Shown: positions 1-9,560, counted from the first letter of the stretch. The stretch is 64,000 nt of DNA from Bacteroidales bacterium (GCA_012729335.1 JAAYDJ010000039.1:62001-126000), one strand, 5' to 3'. Notes: generated by a model not told the origin, from the sequence alone. Numbers and translations are program-made.

Positions 1-33
1 TTTTCTACGTTAATAAATTGAAAAAATGGACTG

Positions 34-115
34 CAAAAGTATGTATAATTCTTGAAATCCAATGGTTTTCAGGAAGAAAATCATACGATTCTCCCAAAAA
101 TGGCACGCAAAAGTA
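34..115 (-). promoter_or_regulatory. Two leftward -7-like promoter elements at the window edge
   Basis: On the minus strand TACTTTTG occurs at 115-108 and again at 41-34. Both match the Bacteroidota -7 consensus TAnnTTTG exactly. The first has a TTG about 18 bases upstream, a plausible -33 element. They point off the left end, so a gene probably starts leftward outside the window. The rest of 1-206 is AT-rich and shows no credible gene. Confidence 0.45.
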
Positions 116-206
116 CACATTTTCAGTGAACAGCAAGTTGATTCGGAAAAAAAAACAGGAAGGGGCGGTGCTTTTTGCTATTTCCCTTCAGCGGGTTAAC
201 ATTGGC

Positions 207-875
207 TTATTGTTTGGGGGCCAGCGGGGGGACCAGTTTAAAAAGGAGTCGTGAGGTGCCGGTAGTCACACGGGCATGGCCCTGTAATCCCGGGCAGGGG
301 AGGAGGCGTTCATCTCTGATGGAGGCGGGGATGGCAAGGGTGACTTCAATCCACAGGGTGTCGGCCGGGGGGTTTTCATGGCCGGGGGAAATAGCCGTGG
401 CAGGCTCTATGGAAGAGGTGCCCCCCGAGGAAATAACAGGACCGTGCATGGGCGTTGCCGGCATCCTTCCCTTCAGGCGGAGGGGCTTCATCCCCTGCGG
501 GGAGGGCGGATCCAGAATGACCATGACCTCCATGCCGGGGGCCACCCTGGAGGCGGCAGCAGCCGGCAGCTCCAGTTTTGCCGTCACGCTCGTTCCGGCT
601 GCTACCCCTTCCCCTGTGAGGGGATCGCCCGGCTCTCCTGCAACCACAGAGCGCTCCCCATTTCCATCCGCAACCCCAGGAGCCGCTACGCCCACCACCG
701 TCACCCTGCCCTGCAGGGTCTCAGGATAGGGAAGAAGCCAACTGAGTAACAACAGCCCCAGAAACAGGGCTGACATCAGCAGGGTACCCCACCTGACCAG
801 CCATGCCGGCGGGCTCTCCAGCACTTCCCCGGCTTCACGGCTCCTGTCTGCAGCGAATGGTTCCTTTTCCGTCAT
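207..875 (-). CDS. Short HlyD-like membrane protein, partner of the peptidase-containing ABC exporter
   Basis: This 222-residue protein has a cytoplasmic N-terminus, one membrane segment at about residues 29-48 and a Pro/Gly/Ala-rich periplasmic part. The layout and position match membrane-fusion (HlyD/adaptor) subunits of bacteriocin-type exporters. Its start overlaps the stop of the upstream exporter gene in ATGA (872-875), so the two are translationally coupled. Adaptors of this class are usually near 400 residues, with a long alpha-helical hairpin and lipoyl halves. Here the region after the membrane segment goes almost directly into a short beta-like stretch (VAPGMEVMVIL), so the hairpin is missing. 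It may be a reduced adaptor or an internally deleted, non-functional one. The HlyD assignment rests on context and topology rather than strong motifs. Confidence 0.6.
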   Translation of the reverse strand: MTEKEPFAADRSREAGEVLESPPAWLVRWGTLLMSALFLGLLLLSWLLPYPETLQGRVTVVGVAAPGVADGNGERSVVAGEPGDPLTGEGVAAGTSVTAKLELPAAAASRVAPGMEVMVILDPPSPQGMKPLRLKGRMPATPMHGPVISSGGTSSIEPATAISPGHENPPADTLWIEVTLAIPASIRDERLLPCPGLQGHARVTTGTSRLLFKLVPPLAPKQ

Positions 876-3067
876 GTTCCCAGTTCCAGTTGGTTTTTCA
901 CCAGATGATAATAAGCTCCCCTGAGGGCGGTCAGCTCCTCATGGGTTCCTTTTTCGGTCACCCTCCCCCTATCAAGAACCACAATCTGGTCGGCATTCCT
1001 GACGGTACTCAGCCGGTGAGCAACCACCAGAACCGTCCTGTTCCGGTAAAAGGAGCCCAGGTTTTCGAGGATGGTCTTTTCATTGATGGCATCCAGGGCA
1101 TTGGTGGCCTCATCAAGGAAGAGAAAGGCCGGATTGCGGTAGACGGCCCGGGCAATCAGGAGGCGCTGTTTCTGTCCCTGGCTGAGACCCGCCCCTTCCT
1201 GTCCGATCCGGGTGCGCAGCCCCAGGGGAAGGGCATCGGTAAAGGGCGTGGCATGGGCAATGCGCAAGGCTTCAGCCAGGGCTTCCCCATTGGGGTGTTC
1301 CTCCCCCGGGGCTACATTCCCGGCGATCGTGTCGGAAAAAATAAACCCGTCCTGCATGACCACCCCGCATTGACGCCGCCACCAATCCATCTGAAAACGA
1401 TCGAGGGGAACCTCCCCCACGCTGATCTCCCCTTCCACGGGGGCATAAAAACCCAGAAGCAGCTTGATCAGGGTGGTTTTCCCGCTTCCGCTGGCCCCCA
1501 CAATGGCGGTCACCTTATTGCGGGGAATGGTCAGGGAGACCTCGTCAAGGACCTTGGGCGACCGTGGCCCTTCATACCGGAAGGAGACGCGGTCCAACAC
1601 CAGGTCCCTCTCTGCGGGCAGGGAAACCAGCTTCCCCGGGTCATCCTCTTTCTCTCCGTTCTGGTGGATTTCTCCGAGCCGGAGGAGGCTGATGCGGGCG
1701 TCCTGGGCCGCAGCCGCAAAGGGCATGAACTCCTGCAGCGGCACGTTGAGCTGCCCGATGATGAACTGCACCGCCACCAGCATCCCCAGGGTCATCCCGC
1801 CGTCAAGGACCGCCCTGGCCGCCAGATAGATGACCAGGATATTCTTGGCCTGGTGCAGAAAGACCGACCCGGCCTGCTGCCGCTGGTGCAACATCAGCGC
1901 ATGCTCACTCACCCGGAACAACCGCACCTGAATCCGCTCCCACTCCCACCGCTTCCGGTCCTCACAATTGTTCAGCTTGATCTCCTGCATACCCGTGATC
2001 AGCTGGTAGAGATTTGACTGGTTGGAGGCCAGCGCCTCAAAACGGCGGTTGTCAAGTTCCCTTCTCTTCCTCATGAACAGGAGAATCCACCCAATGTAAA
2101 GTGCACTCCCCACCAGGAAAACCAACAGGATCTTCCAGCTGTAGAGGGCCAACACTACACTGTAGATCAAGAACATGAATAATCCGAACGAGATATTGAC
2201 CAGTTGGGTGGTCAGGAAGGCATGGATCCGGTTGTTGTCTTCGATGCGCTGGCGCAGGTCGCCGGTCAGGCGGGTATCGAAGAAGCTGACCGGCATCTTC
2301 ATCAGCTTGACCAGAAAGTCAGAAATCAGGCTGATGGAGATCCGGGCGCTCATATGGAGCAGGATCCAGCTCCTGATAAATCCCAGGGCGGTCTGGCTCA
2401 CCATCAGAACCAGCTGGGCGATCAGGACCAGGAGGATAAAACCGGTGTCGCGCGTGCCGATACCCACGTCGACGATGGCCTGGGTCAGAAAAGGAAAAAG
2501 CAGGCTGATCAGGCTGGCGGTCAGAAAACCGGCCATCAGCTGAAGCAGCAGCCTGCGGTATGGGCGGAGGTATTTCCCGAAGAACCGGAGTCCCCCGGCG
2601 TGGTCAGGCGCCATCTCCTCCCGGAAGAAGCGTGGGGTGGGCTCCAGGAGAAGGGCCACCCCGGCAGATTCCTCACCTGCGCTGGTGGTAGCCCAGTGGT
2701 GCAGAAGTTCTTCCCTTGTGACCTCCCTGAGCCCGTAGGCAGGATCAGCCACACGGTAGGTCACCCCCTTCCTTCGGCTCCTGATCCGGTAGAGGACCAC
2801 ATAGTGGTTCTGGTCCCAGTGCAGGATCGCCGGCAACAGGGCCTCCCCGAGGCCTTCGACCGTCAGGCGCACCCCACGGCTCCTGAATCCCATCGCCTCG
2901 GCCGCGTCGGCAAGCGAAAGCAGGGAAACCCCCTCACGCGTCTGATAGGTAAGCTGCCGCAACCGCTCCAGCCCGGGGTCACGCCCGTAATACCGGGCCA
3001 CCATCTTGAGGCAGACCGGCCCGCAATCCATGGCATCGGGCTGTATGACGTAAGGAAAACGCAACAT
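872..3067 (-). CDS. Peptidase-containing ABC transporter (C39 peptidase, membrane and ATPase domains)
   Basis: The 731-residue protein has the full layout of exporters that cut double-glycine leaders from peptides and secrete them. The N-terminal C39 domain keeps Q9, the nucleophile C15 (DCGPVCL), H88 (NHYVVL) and D108 (VADPAYG). A six-helix membrane domain follows at about residues 165-450. The ATPase has Walker A GASGSGKTT, signature LSQGQKQR, Walker B FLFLDEA and a switch His in VVAHRLS. It is first in a two-gene leftward unit with the HlyD-like gene. No double-glycine precursor peptide gene is visible nearby, so the cargo is unknown. Confidence 0.92.
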   Translation of the reverse strand: MLRFPYVIQPDAMDCGPVCLKMVARYYGRDPGLERLRQLTYQTREGVSLLSLADAAEAMGFRSRGVRLTVEGLGEALLPAILHWDQNHYVVLYRIRSRRKGVTYRVADPAYGLREVTREELLHHWATTSAGEESAGVALLLEPTPRFFREEMAPDHAGGLRFFGKYLRPYRRLLLQLMAGFLTASLISLLFPFLTQAIVDVGIGTRDTGFILLVLIAQLVLMVSQTALGFIRSWILLHMSARISISLISDFLVKLMKMPVSFFDTRLTGDLRQRIEDNNRIHAFLTTQLVNISFGLFMFLIYSVVLALYSWKILLVFLVGSALYIGWILLFMRKRRELDNRRFEALASNQSNLYQLITGMQEIKLNNCEDRKRWEWERIQVRLFRVSEHALMLHQRQQAGSVFLHQAKNILVIYLAARAVLDGGMTLGMLVAVQFIIGQLNVPLQEFMPFAAAAQDARISLLRLGEIHQNGEKEDDPGKLVSLPAERDLVLDRVSFRYEGPRSPKVLDEVSLTIPRNKVTAIVGASGSGKTTLIKLLLGFYAPVEGEISVGEVPLDRFQMDWWRRQCGVVMQDGFIFSDTIAGNVAPGEEHPNGEALAEALRIAHATPFTDALPLGLRTRIGQEGAGLSQGQKQRLLIARAVYRNPAFLFLDEATNALDAINEKTILENLGSFYRNRTVLVVAHRLSTVRNADQIVVLDRGRVTEKGTHEELTALRGAYYHLVKNQLELGT

Positions 3068-3141
3068 ATCCAGTTTAGCGGGAGAAAGGTATAAAATTAA
3101 TCCACCCCTCCGAAAGTTTCTTTTTCAAAAAAGCAATCATC

Positions 3142-3171
3142 TTGATTGTTACTAAATTATTACTATTTTTG
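3142..3171 (+). promoter_or_regulatory. Promoter of the EF-G paralog gene
   Basis: TATTTTTG at 3164-3171 matches the -7 consensus TAnnTTTG exactly, and a TTG at 3142-3144 lies 19 bases upstream as the -33 element. Transcription would start near 3178, about 55 bases before the ATG at 3234. Confidence 0.6.
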
Positions 3172-3233
3172 GCGACTCCGAAAAGGAATTGTCATTCCGG
3201 AATCAGGAAATTATTCATTCTAAACAAGATATC

Positions 3234-5390
3234 ATGAAGGTTTATAAAACTGAACAAATTCGCAACGTTGCCTTACTTGGAAACGCCGGCAGTGGGAAAA
3301 CCACCCTCGCGGAAGCCATGCTGCTCGAGGGTGGAGTCATTAACCGCAAGGGAGAAGTCACCGCCAAAAATACGGTATCGGACTTCAATCCCATCGAACA
3401 GGAGTATGGCAACTCGGTATTTTCATCGGTATTGTATGCCGAATACAACGACAGAAAACTGAATATTCTCGATGCCCCGGGGATGGATGACCTCAGTGGT
3501 GGCGTTGCCTCCTCGCTCGAGGTGGCCGACATGGGGCTGATGCTGATCAACACCTCGGCAGGGGTGGAAGCCGGCACGGAGGCAGCATTCCGGCTCGCCG
3601 ATGCCAAACATACCCCCCTGACGTTCGTTTTCAATGGCCTTGACCATGAAAACGCCAACTTCGAAAGCGCCCTCGAGAAATGCCGCTCTTCCTATGGCAA
3701 CAAAGTGACCGTTGTACAGTACCCCCTGGAAACCGGTCCTGCCTTCAGCTCCATCATCGACGTGCTGAAGATGAAAATGTACAAATATGGTAAGGATGGC
3801 GGTCAGCCGCAGATCCTTGACATCCCCGCTTCTGAAAATGACAAGGCTGCGGAACTCCAGAATCAGCTCTTTGAGATGGCCGCCGAGAATGACGAAGCCC
3901 TCATGGAACGTTATTTCGAGGAAGGCTCCCTCACCGAAGAGGAAGTCCTCAAAGGGATGCGCATCGGAATCCGCCAGAGAGACCTTTTCCCGGTACTCTG
4001 CAGCTGCGCCAAAAGAAGCATTGGCATCGGCAGGCTGATGCAATTCATCGGAGAGGCCGGTCCCGCCCCCCACGAAATGCCCATGCGCAAAATTGTCGCC
4101 GGCAAGGAAGTGACCATGAGCGAGAACGAAAATCCCTCCCTGTTTGTCTTTAAGACCGCCATCGAATCCCATGTGGGAGAAATCACCTTCTTCAAGATGA
4201 TGTCGGGGAAAGCCACCGAGAGCATCGACCTGGTCAACATCAACAACGGCTCCAAGGAGCGGCTTTCACAGCTCTTTGTCACCGCCGGCAAGAACAGGGT
4301 GAAAGTACCCGAGATCGTCGCAGGAGACCTCGGCTGCACCGTGAAACTCAAGGATACCAAATACAACCATACCCTTTCCCTCAAGGAAGCGGGCACCCAG
4401 TATGCCCCGATGGAATTCCCCACGCCCCGCCACCGGGTAGCCGTCAAAGCCGTCAGCGAAACCGACGACGAAAAGGTAGGTGAAGTCCTCAACCGCATCA
4501 AGTTCGAAGACCCCACCTACATCATTGAATACTCCAAGGAGCTCAGGCAGCTGATCGTGCACAACCAGGGCGAATACCATATGAACGTCCTGAAGTGGTT
4601 CTTCGACAATGTCTACAAAATCGACGTCGACTACAAGGAACCCCGTATTCCTTACCGTGAAACCATCACCAAACCTTCACAGGCCGACTACCGCCACAAG
4701 AAACAGTCGGGGGGCGCAGGGCAGTTCGGAGAAGTTCACATGATCATCGAGCCCCTCGAAGAAGGTGGCACACCCAAAAACGCCTTCATCCTTGACGGCA
4801 AGGAATTCAAACTATCGGTAAGGGACACCCAGGAACACCTTCTTACCTGGGGCGGCAAGCTCCTCTACTGCAACTGCATCGTGGGAGGATCCATTGACGG
4901 CCGTTTCATGCCAGCCATCCTCAAGGGGATCATGGAAAAAATGGAACAGGGCCCCCTCACCGGCTCCTACGCCCGCGACATCATCGTTTATGTCTACGAC
5001 GGCAAGATGCACCCGGTCGATTCCAATGAGATCTCCTTCAAACTGGCAGGCCGTAACGCCTTCAGCCAGGCCTTCAAGAAAGCCAACCCCAAGATCCTGG
5101 AACCCATCTATGACCTGGAAATCTGGGTGCCCTCCGAAAGAATGGGCGACGTCATGAGCGACCTCCAGGGCCGCCGCGCGCTCATCATGGGCATGGGCTC
5201 CGAAAAGGGATTCGAGAAGATTTCGGCTCGTGTGCCCCTCAAAGAGATGAACAAATACAACACCTCCCTCAGCTCCCTTACCGGCGGCAAGGGGATGTTC
5301 AAAATGAGTTTCAACGCCTACGAGAAGGTGCCCGCCGATGTCCAGGATGCCCTCCTCAAAGCTTACGAAGCAGAACAGGACGAAGAATAA
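3234..5390 (+). CDS. fusA2: Elongation factor G paralog (EF-G2 type) with degenerate GTPase motifs
   Basis: The gene encodes 718 residues with the whole EF-G layout: G domain, domain II, and domains III-V to the C-terminus. ATG 3234 is preferred over an in-frame TTG at 3189, because the G domain begins straight after it. The P-loop is intact (GNAGSGKTT, residues 16-24). The G3 motif DTPGH reads DAPGM, so Met84 replaces the His that activates water. The G4 motif NKxD reads NGLD (134-137). Bacteroides has a second EF-G (EF-G2) reported to promote translocation without GTP hydrolysis and to matter under carbon limitation. The lost His and Lys place this protein in that group rather than with housekeeping FusA. 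It stands alone, with its own promoter and a strong terminator. Confidence 0.88.
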   Translation: MKVYKTEQIRNVALLGNAGSGKTTLAEAMLLEGGVINRKGEVTAKNTVSDFNPIEQEYGNSVFSSVLYAEYNDRKLNILDAPGMDDLSGGVASSLEVADMGLMLINTSAGVEAGTEAAFRLADAKHTPLTFVFNGLDHENANFESALEKCRSSYGNKVTVVQYPLETGPAFSSIIDVLKMKMYKYGKDGGQPQILDIPASENDKAAELQNQLFEMAAENDEALMERYFEEGSLTEEEVLKGMRIGIRQRDLFPVLCSCAKRSIGIGRLMQFIGEAGPAPHEMPMRKIVAGKEVTMSENENPSLFVFKTAIESHVGEITFFKMMSGKATESIDLVNINNGSKERLSQLFVTAGKNRVKVPEIVAGDLGCTVKLKDTKYNHTLSLKEAGTQYAPMEFPTPRHRVAVKAVSETDDEKVGEVLNRIKFEDPTYIIEYSKELRQLIVHNQGEYHMNVLKWFFDNVYKIDVDYKEPRIPYRETITKPSQADYRHKKQSGGAGQFGEVHMIIEPLEEGGTPKNAFILDGKEFKLSVRDTQEHLLTWGGKLLYCNCIVGGSIDGRFMPAILKGIMEKMEQGPLTGSYARDIIVYVYDGKMHPVDSNEISFKLAGRNAFSQAFKKANPKILEPIYDLEIWVPSERMGDVMSDLQGRRALIMGMGSEKGFEKISARVPLKEMNKYNTSLSSLTGGKGMFKMSFNAYEKVPADVQDALLKAYEAEQDEE

Positions 5391-5419
5391 ACTTTCACAC
5401 CATCCTCACCTTAACAAAA

Positions 5420-5450
5420 AAGGCCGTCGTAACCGACGGCCTTTTCTTTT
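5420..5450 (+). terminator. Rho-independent terminator after fusA2
   Basis: GGCCGTCG (5422-5429) pairs perfectly with CGACGGCC (5434-5441) around a TAAC loop. Flanking AA/TT pairs extend the stem and a T-rich run follows to 5450. It lies 25 bases past the fusA2 stop. Confidence 0.9.
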
Positions 5451-5671
5451 CCTGAATAAGTCCTTCCTATTTGCCACTTGTGCGGGGAATCCAAGGGACA
5501 TGACCCTTTTCAGCCGATGGGGGAAGGTCATGTGACCGGCCCCATATGCCGGAAACAGGGAAACCATCAGAAGTCCGGACTGTAATCAGCGGATCAGGAA
5601 GAGGTCAGCTTGCCATAAAAAACCGATTTAATGGGAGTGGTAGCGGGCCGGGGAGTATCAGGAACGGCAGG

Positions 5672-6961
5672 TCACTCCCTGCCCCTGATAAGATATACAT
5701 CGCCGTGTTTCCACCGTTTCTTTCCGTCGCGGCCGGTACCTTCGATCACATAGAAATAGACTCCCGGACTGGCAAGGCGGCCGCCAATGCGCCCATCCCA
5801 CACACTCTCTATCCAGGTGTCCTCAAATCCCCGCACATTGTTGCTCTCCCACACGTGAACCGTACGCCCCCACCGGTTTAAAACCGAAATCTTCACCTTC
5901 TCCATCGACCAGTACTTGACCACAAAATTGTCGTTGGTGCCATCGCCGTTGGGCGTGAAGACATTAGGGACAGCCACAAAAGAGGTGTCCACCATAATAA
6001 AATCCTCCAGCCAGGCAGTGTCGGTACAGAAGTTGTTTTTCGACACCAGCTTGACCATATAGGTTCCTGACCATTCGTAGGTGTAAACGGGATTGTCGTC
6101 AAAAGCGGTAAAATCGATGCTGTCGACCGGCAGTGTGGTTTTCTCCGATTCCCTTTTGATATCGTCGAGGTCGCGAAAGAAAAACCACTCGTAGGCCCCC
6201 GGGGTTCCGTTTTCGGAGGCGTTGCTGAAGTTGACGGTCAGGGGAGCCTCACCGTTCATGGGGTCGGCGGTGAAAACGGCTTTGGTGACAATCGACTGAT
6301 AGGTCACTTTGGCGATACTTTCACATCCGAAGCGGTCCCTGACCACCAGGGTGTACTCGGTATCCCGGGTGGGAGGATCATAAACCTGCCTGACCGCCTG
6401 CCGGGAAAGCACCTCCTCGCCCAGGCGCCACTCTATCTCCAGGTTTTTATTCCACTGCAGAGGTTCATTGCTTTGCGGATCATAATAGACCAGGGTGGTC
6501 GCCCCGGGGGTAGCCTCCAGGGTAAAAAAGAGACAGTTCGACTCCGGAATGCCGGCCACTGCCTGATTATGGTTATTGAAGACCCAGGCCCGCCAGGTCA
6601 CTGTCGTCTCCCCGGCAGTGATGTTCACCCGGTACCCCCCGTCCTCCAGGGGACCGATTTGGGAAAAGCCGTTGCTGTTGTTCTCTGAGAGAAAAAACTC
6701 ATAGCTGCCACTCTGGGGATTGTATTTCTGCCACTCCCAGGTTTTGGGGCCGGTGGAGTCGTGGGTGGCCCTCAGCAGCGCTGCCTTTTCCCCCTCACCC
6801 GTGCAATAGACGAACAGGGGGTCCTGGCCCTCAAACACGGGATAACTGCTCTCCCCGGTAAAGGAGGCCCCCGGCGCCGTGATTTGCGCCTGCGACACAA
6901 AGGCCGCCCATATGACTAAGACCCCGGGGAACAGCAGCCGGATCAATCCTTTAATATGCAT
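5672..6961 (-). CDS. Secreted PKD-domain protein with gliding-motility-type C-terminal sorting domain
   Basis: This is an exported protein of about 429 residues. ATG 6961 follows an alternative GTG at 6964. A signal peptide ends near AFVSQAQ. A middle region with an FTADP...PLTVNFSN segment matches a PKD fold. The last 90 residues begin VPNVFTPNGDGTNDNF and end with SPGVYFYVIEG and KHGDVYLIRG, the CHU_C/type-B sorting domain recognised by the type IX secretion system. The protein is probably surface-exposed or released. Its ligand or partner cannot be inferred. It is a single-gene unit read from a TATCTTTG promoter shared in the divergent gap with uvrD. A T9SS elsewhere in the genome is implied. 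Confidence 0.85.
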   Translation of the reverse strand: MHIKGLIRLLFPGVLVIWAAFVSQAQITAPGASFTGESSYPVFEGQDPLFVYCTGEGEKAALLRATHDSTGPKTWEWQKYNPQSGSYEFFLSENNSNGFSQIGPLEDGGYRVNITAGETTVTWRAWVFNNHNQAVAGIPESNCLFFTLEATPGATTLVYYDPQSNEPLQWNKNLEIEWRLGEEVLSRQAVRQVYDPPTRDTEYTLVVRDRFGCESIAKVTYQSIVTKAVFTADPMNGEAPLTVNFSNASENGTPGAYEWFFFRDLDDIKRESEKTTLPVDSIDFTAFDDNPVYTYEWSGTYMVKLVSKNNFCTDTAWLEDFIMVDTSFVAVPNVFTPNGDGTNDNFVVKYWSMEKVKISVLNRWGRTVHVWESNNVRGFEDTWIESVWDGRIGGRLASPGVYFYVIEGTGRDGKKRWKHGDVYLIRGRE

Positions 6962-7017
6962 CACATTAACCTATTTTCGATACAACATTAACGATAAATC
7001 AGGATTAAATTGCATGG

Positions 7018-7025
7018 CAAAGATA
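7018..7025 (-). promoter_or_regulatory. -7 promoter element for the T9SS-sorted protein
   Basis: On the minus strand TATCTTTG (7025-7018) matches TAnnTTTG exactly. It would start transcription near 7011, about 50 bases before the ATG at 6961. Confidence 0.5.
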
Positions 7026-7068
7026 AAAAAACAAGCCTCTTTTACTTAATTTGCCCCTTTTTAGCGGC

Positions 7069-9453
7069 ATGGCAAACATATTCGATTATCTGGAAGATCT
7101 CAATGCCGTCCAGCGTGAGGCAGTGCTCAGCACGGAAGGTCCCTCTCTGATCGTGGCGGGTGCCGGATCGGGGAAGACCCGGGTGTTGACCTACCGGATC
7201 GCCCATCTCCTGAAACAAGGGATCAGGCCTTCGACCATTCTGGCGCTCACCTTCACCAACAAAGCCGCCGGCGAAATGAAGGAGCGCATCGCGGCGGTGG
7301 TTGGGCCCGCCCTGGCCCGCAACCTCTGGATGGGAACCTTCCACGCCATCTTTGCCCGCATCCTGCGCATCGAACACGAAGCCACCGGCTTCCCCGCCGA
7401 CTTCACCATCTACGATGCAGCCGACTCCCGTAACCTGATCCGCACCATTATCAAAGACACCGGCCTCGACGACAAAATCTACCGCCCCGGGGTGGTGGCG
7501 GGCCGCATCTCCATGGCTAAAAATAACCTGATCAGCCCGGCTTCCTATGCCGGCCAGAACGACATCAGGGAATACGACCGGAGCATCCAGATGCCCCGGA
7601 TCAGCGAACTCTACAAGGAATACCTCAAACGGTGCCGCCTCAGCAACGCCATGGACTTCGACGACCTGCTCATGATAACCAACCTTCTCTTCCGCGACCA
7701 CCCCGAAATCCTGGAACGCTACCAGCAGAAATTCGACTATATCCTGGTCGACGAATACCAGGATACCAATTTTGCCCAATACCTGATCATCAACAGGCTG
7801 GCCGAAAAACACCACAACATCTGCGTGGTGGGCGACGATGCCCAGAGCATATACGCCTTCAGGGGTGCCCGCATCGAGAACATCTTCAGTTTCCGCCGCG
7901 ACTACCCCGAACACAAAGTTTTCAAACTGGAACAAAACTACCGCTCCACCCGGAACATCGTCAATGCCGCCAACAGTGTCATCGCCCACAACCGGCGGCA
8001 AATACGCAAAACCGTATTCTCGGAGAAGGAAACCGGGGCTCCCGTAAGGGTGATCAGGGCCCTGACCGACAGCGAGGAGGGAATCCGGGTATCGGCGGTC
8101 ATCGCGGAAACCCAGCTCCGCGACCATCTCCGTTTCTCCGACTTTGCCATTCTTTACCGCACCAACGCCCAATCGAGGATTTTCGAGGAGTCACTCCGCA
8201 GGAGAAACATCCCCTACAAGATCTACGGAGGGCTCTCCTTTTACCAGAGGAAGGAGATCAGGGATCTGCTGGCCTGGTTCAGGATGATCGTCAATCCTGA
8301 CGACAACGAGGCCCTCAAGCGGATCATCAACTATCCGTCGCGGGGGATTGGGGAGACCACCCTTTCGAAGCTGGAAAAGGCGGCCACCGAAAGGGAGTCC
8401 TCCCTGTGGAGGATCATCGGGGGGCTTCCGGAGGAGAATCCGGCGCAGCTCAATAAGGGCACCCTGGCCAAACTGGAAGGGTTCAGGAGCCTGGCCGAAG
8501 CCTTCAGGAAGCAATCGGAGGAAGAAACGGCCTACGGGCTGGCCCGCCAGGTGGCCCAGGAAACCGGCATCCTCAGGGAACTCTACAACGACCGCACACC
8601 CGAAGGCCTCAGCCGATACCAGAATGTGGAGGAGCTGCTCAACGCCATCCAGGAGTTCAGTCTCAGCGCCAAAGAGGAGGGAAGAGGCGAAACCATCGGC
8701 CATTATCTTCAGGAGGTTGCCCTGCTGACCGACCAGGACCATGAAAAAGAGGAGGACCGCAACAAGGTAACCCTGATGACGGTCCATTCGGCCAAGGGGC
8801 TTGAATTCGGCGTTGTCTTCATTGCAGGATTGGAACGCAACCTGTTTCCCTCTTCCATGTCAGGGGAGATGCTCACCGAGGAGGAGACTGAGGAGGAACG
8901 CCGGTTGTTTTATGTGGCCCTGACACGGGCCCGGCAGCAGGTATATCTCTCATGGGCTGAGCAGCGCTACCGCTGGGGCAAGCTCGAGTATTGCCAGCCG
9001 AGTCCCTTCCTGGGGGAGATCGATCCCGCCTTTGTGGAACATGCAGGGGGCGAAAACGACCGGCAAGGTGGGATGCGGCAAACGGCTGCTTCGCAGTGGG
9101 GAGGGGTTTCGCGCAGAACCATGAAGTTCCCCGGGCAGGCTGGTGGCGGCAAGGAGCCGGGCGCGGGCACTCCCGCAGGATTTTCACCCGTCACCCCGGC
9201 ACCCGGACTTAAAAGCAGCTTCGACCGCAAAATCGCCAGCCTGCGGCAGGACAACCCTCAGGGCCCACCCCCTGAAAGCTGCGACCCCTCGGAGATCCTC
9301 CCCGGAACCACCGTCGAACACCAGCGTTTCGGAATCGGCAAAGTGTTGCAGATCGAAGGAACTCCCCCCGACCTGAAAGCCACCGTTTTCTTCCATAATG
9401 CGGGGCAAAAACAGCTCCTGCTGCGATTCGCCCGCCTGCGCATCGTCAGGTAA
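7069..9453 (+). CDS. pcrA: ATP-dependent DNA helicase, UvrD/PcrA family
   Basis: This superfamily 1A 3'-5' DNA helicase acts in nucleotide excision repair and replication-fork processing. The ATG at 7069 fits better than an upstream TTG at 7051. Motif I is GAGSGKTR, then FTNKAA (motif Ia), LVDEYQDTN (motif II), GDDAQSIYAFRGA (motif III), EQNYRST (motif IV), TVHSAKGLEF (motif V) and VALTRARQ (motif VI). A low-complexity linker of about 100 residues (near 670-750) leads to a C-terminal fold with VEHQRFGIGKV. That segment matches the PcrA C-terminal RNA-polymerase-binding Tudor-like domain. At 794 residues it is a little longer than usual because of the linker. Confidence 0.93.
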   Translation: MANIFDYLEDLNAVQREAVLSTEGPSLIVAGAGSGKTRVLTYRIAHLLKQGIRPSTILALTFTNKAAGEMKERIAAVVGPALARNLWMGTFHAIFARILRIEHEATGFPADFTIYDAADSRNLIRTIIKDTGLDDKIYRPGVVAGRISMAKNNLISPASYAGQNDIREYDRSIQMPRISELYKEYLKRCRLSNAMDFDDLLMITNLLFRDHPEILERYQQKFDYILVDEYQDTNFAQYLIINRLAEKHHNICVVGDDAQSIYAFRGARIENIFSFRRDYPEHKVFKLEQNYRSTRNIVNAANSVIAHNRRQIRKTVFSEKETGAPVRVIRALTDSEEGIRVSAVIAETQLRDHLRFSDFAILYRTNAQSRIFEESLRRRNIPYKIYGGLSFYQRKEIRDLLAWFRMIVNPDDNEALKRIINYPSRGIGETTLSKLEKAATERESSLWRIIGGLPEENPAQLNKGTLAKLEGFRSLAEAFRKQSEEETAYGLARQVAQETGILRELYNDRTPEGLSRYQNVEELLNAIQEFSLSAKEEGRGETIGHYLQEVALLTDQDHEKEEDRNKVTLMTVHSAKGLEFGVVFIAGLERNLFPSSMSGEMLTEEETEEERRLFYVALTRARQQVYLSWAEQRYRWGKLEYCQPSPFLGEIDPAFVEHAGGENDRQGGMRQTAASQWGGVSRRTMKFPGQAGGGKEPGAGTPAGFSPVTPAPGLKSSFDRKIASLRQDNPQGPPPESCDPSEILPGTTVEHQRFGIGKVLQIEGTPPDLKATVFFHNAGQKQLLLRFARLRIVR

Positions 9454-9484
9454 ACGCCAAAAAAAGGAAATATCCCTCCCGGAA

Positions 9485-9515
9485 TTGGAGGAATCACTGA
9501 AAACCACTACTTTTG
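9485..9515 (+). promoter_or_regulatory. Promoter of the DUF4290-murA unit
   Basis: TACTTTTG at 9508-9515 matches TAnnTTTG, and a TTG at 9485-9487 lies 20 bases upstream. Transcription would begin near 9522, about 40 bases before the ATG at 9561. Confidence 0.55.
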
Positions 9516-9560
9516 CAGTGGCAACCCCACCTGAATTTAATTACCGCAATATCCACACTG

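Noticed and set aside
18-254. Small rightward frame at the left edge
   Set aside because: It runs through AT-rich DNA against two leftward promoter elements and has no recognisable content.
803-2017. Long rightward open frame of about 400 codons
   Set aside because: It is antisense to the ABC exporter, whose catalytic motifs are intact, and has no recognisable domain.
3234-5390. Housekeeping fusA
   Set aside because: The catalytic His and the G4 Lys are missing and no ribosomal protein genes are adjacent.
7042-8172. Leftward open frame of about 376 codons
   Set aside because: It is antisense to the uvrD/pcrA gene and has the low-complexity composition of a shadow frame.
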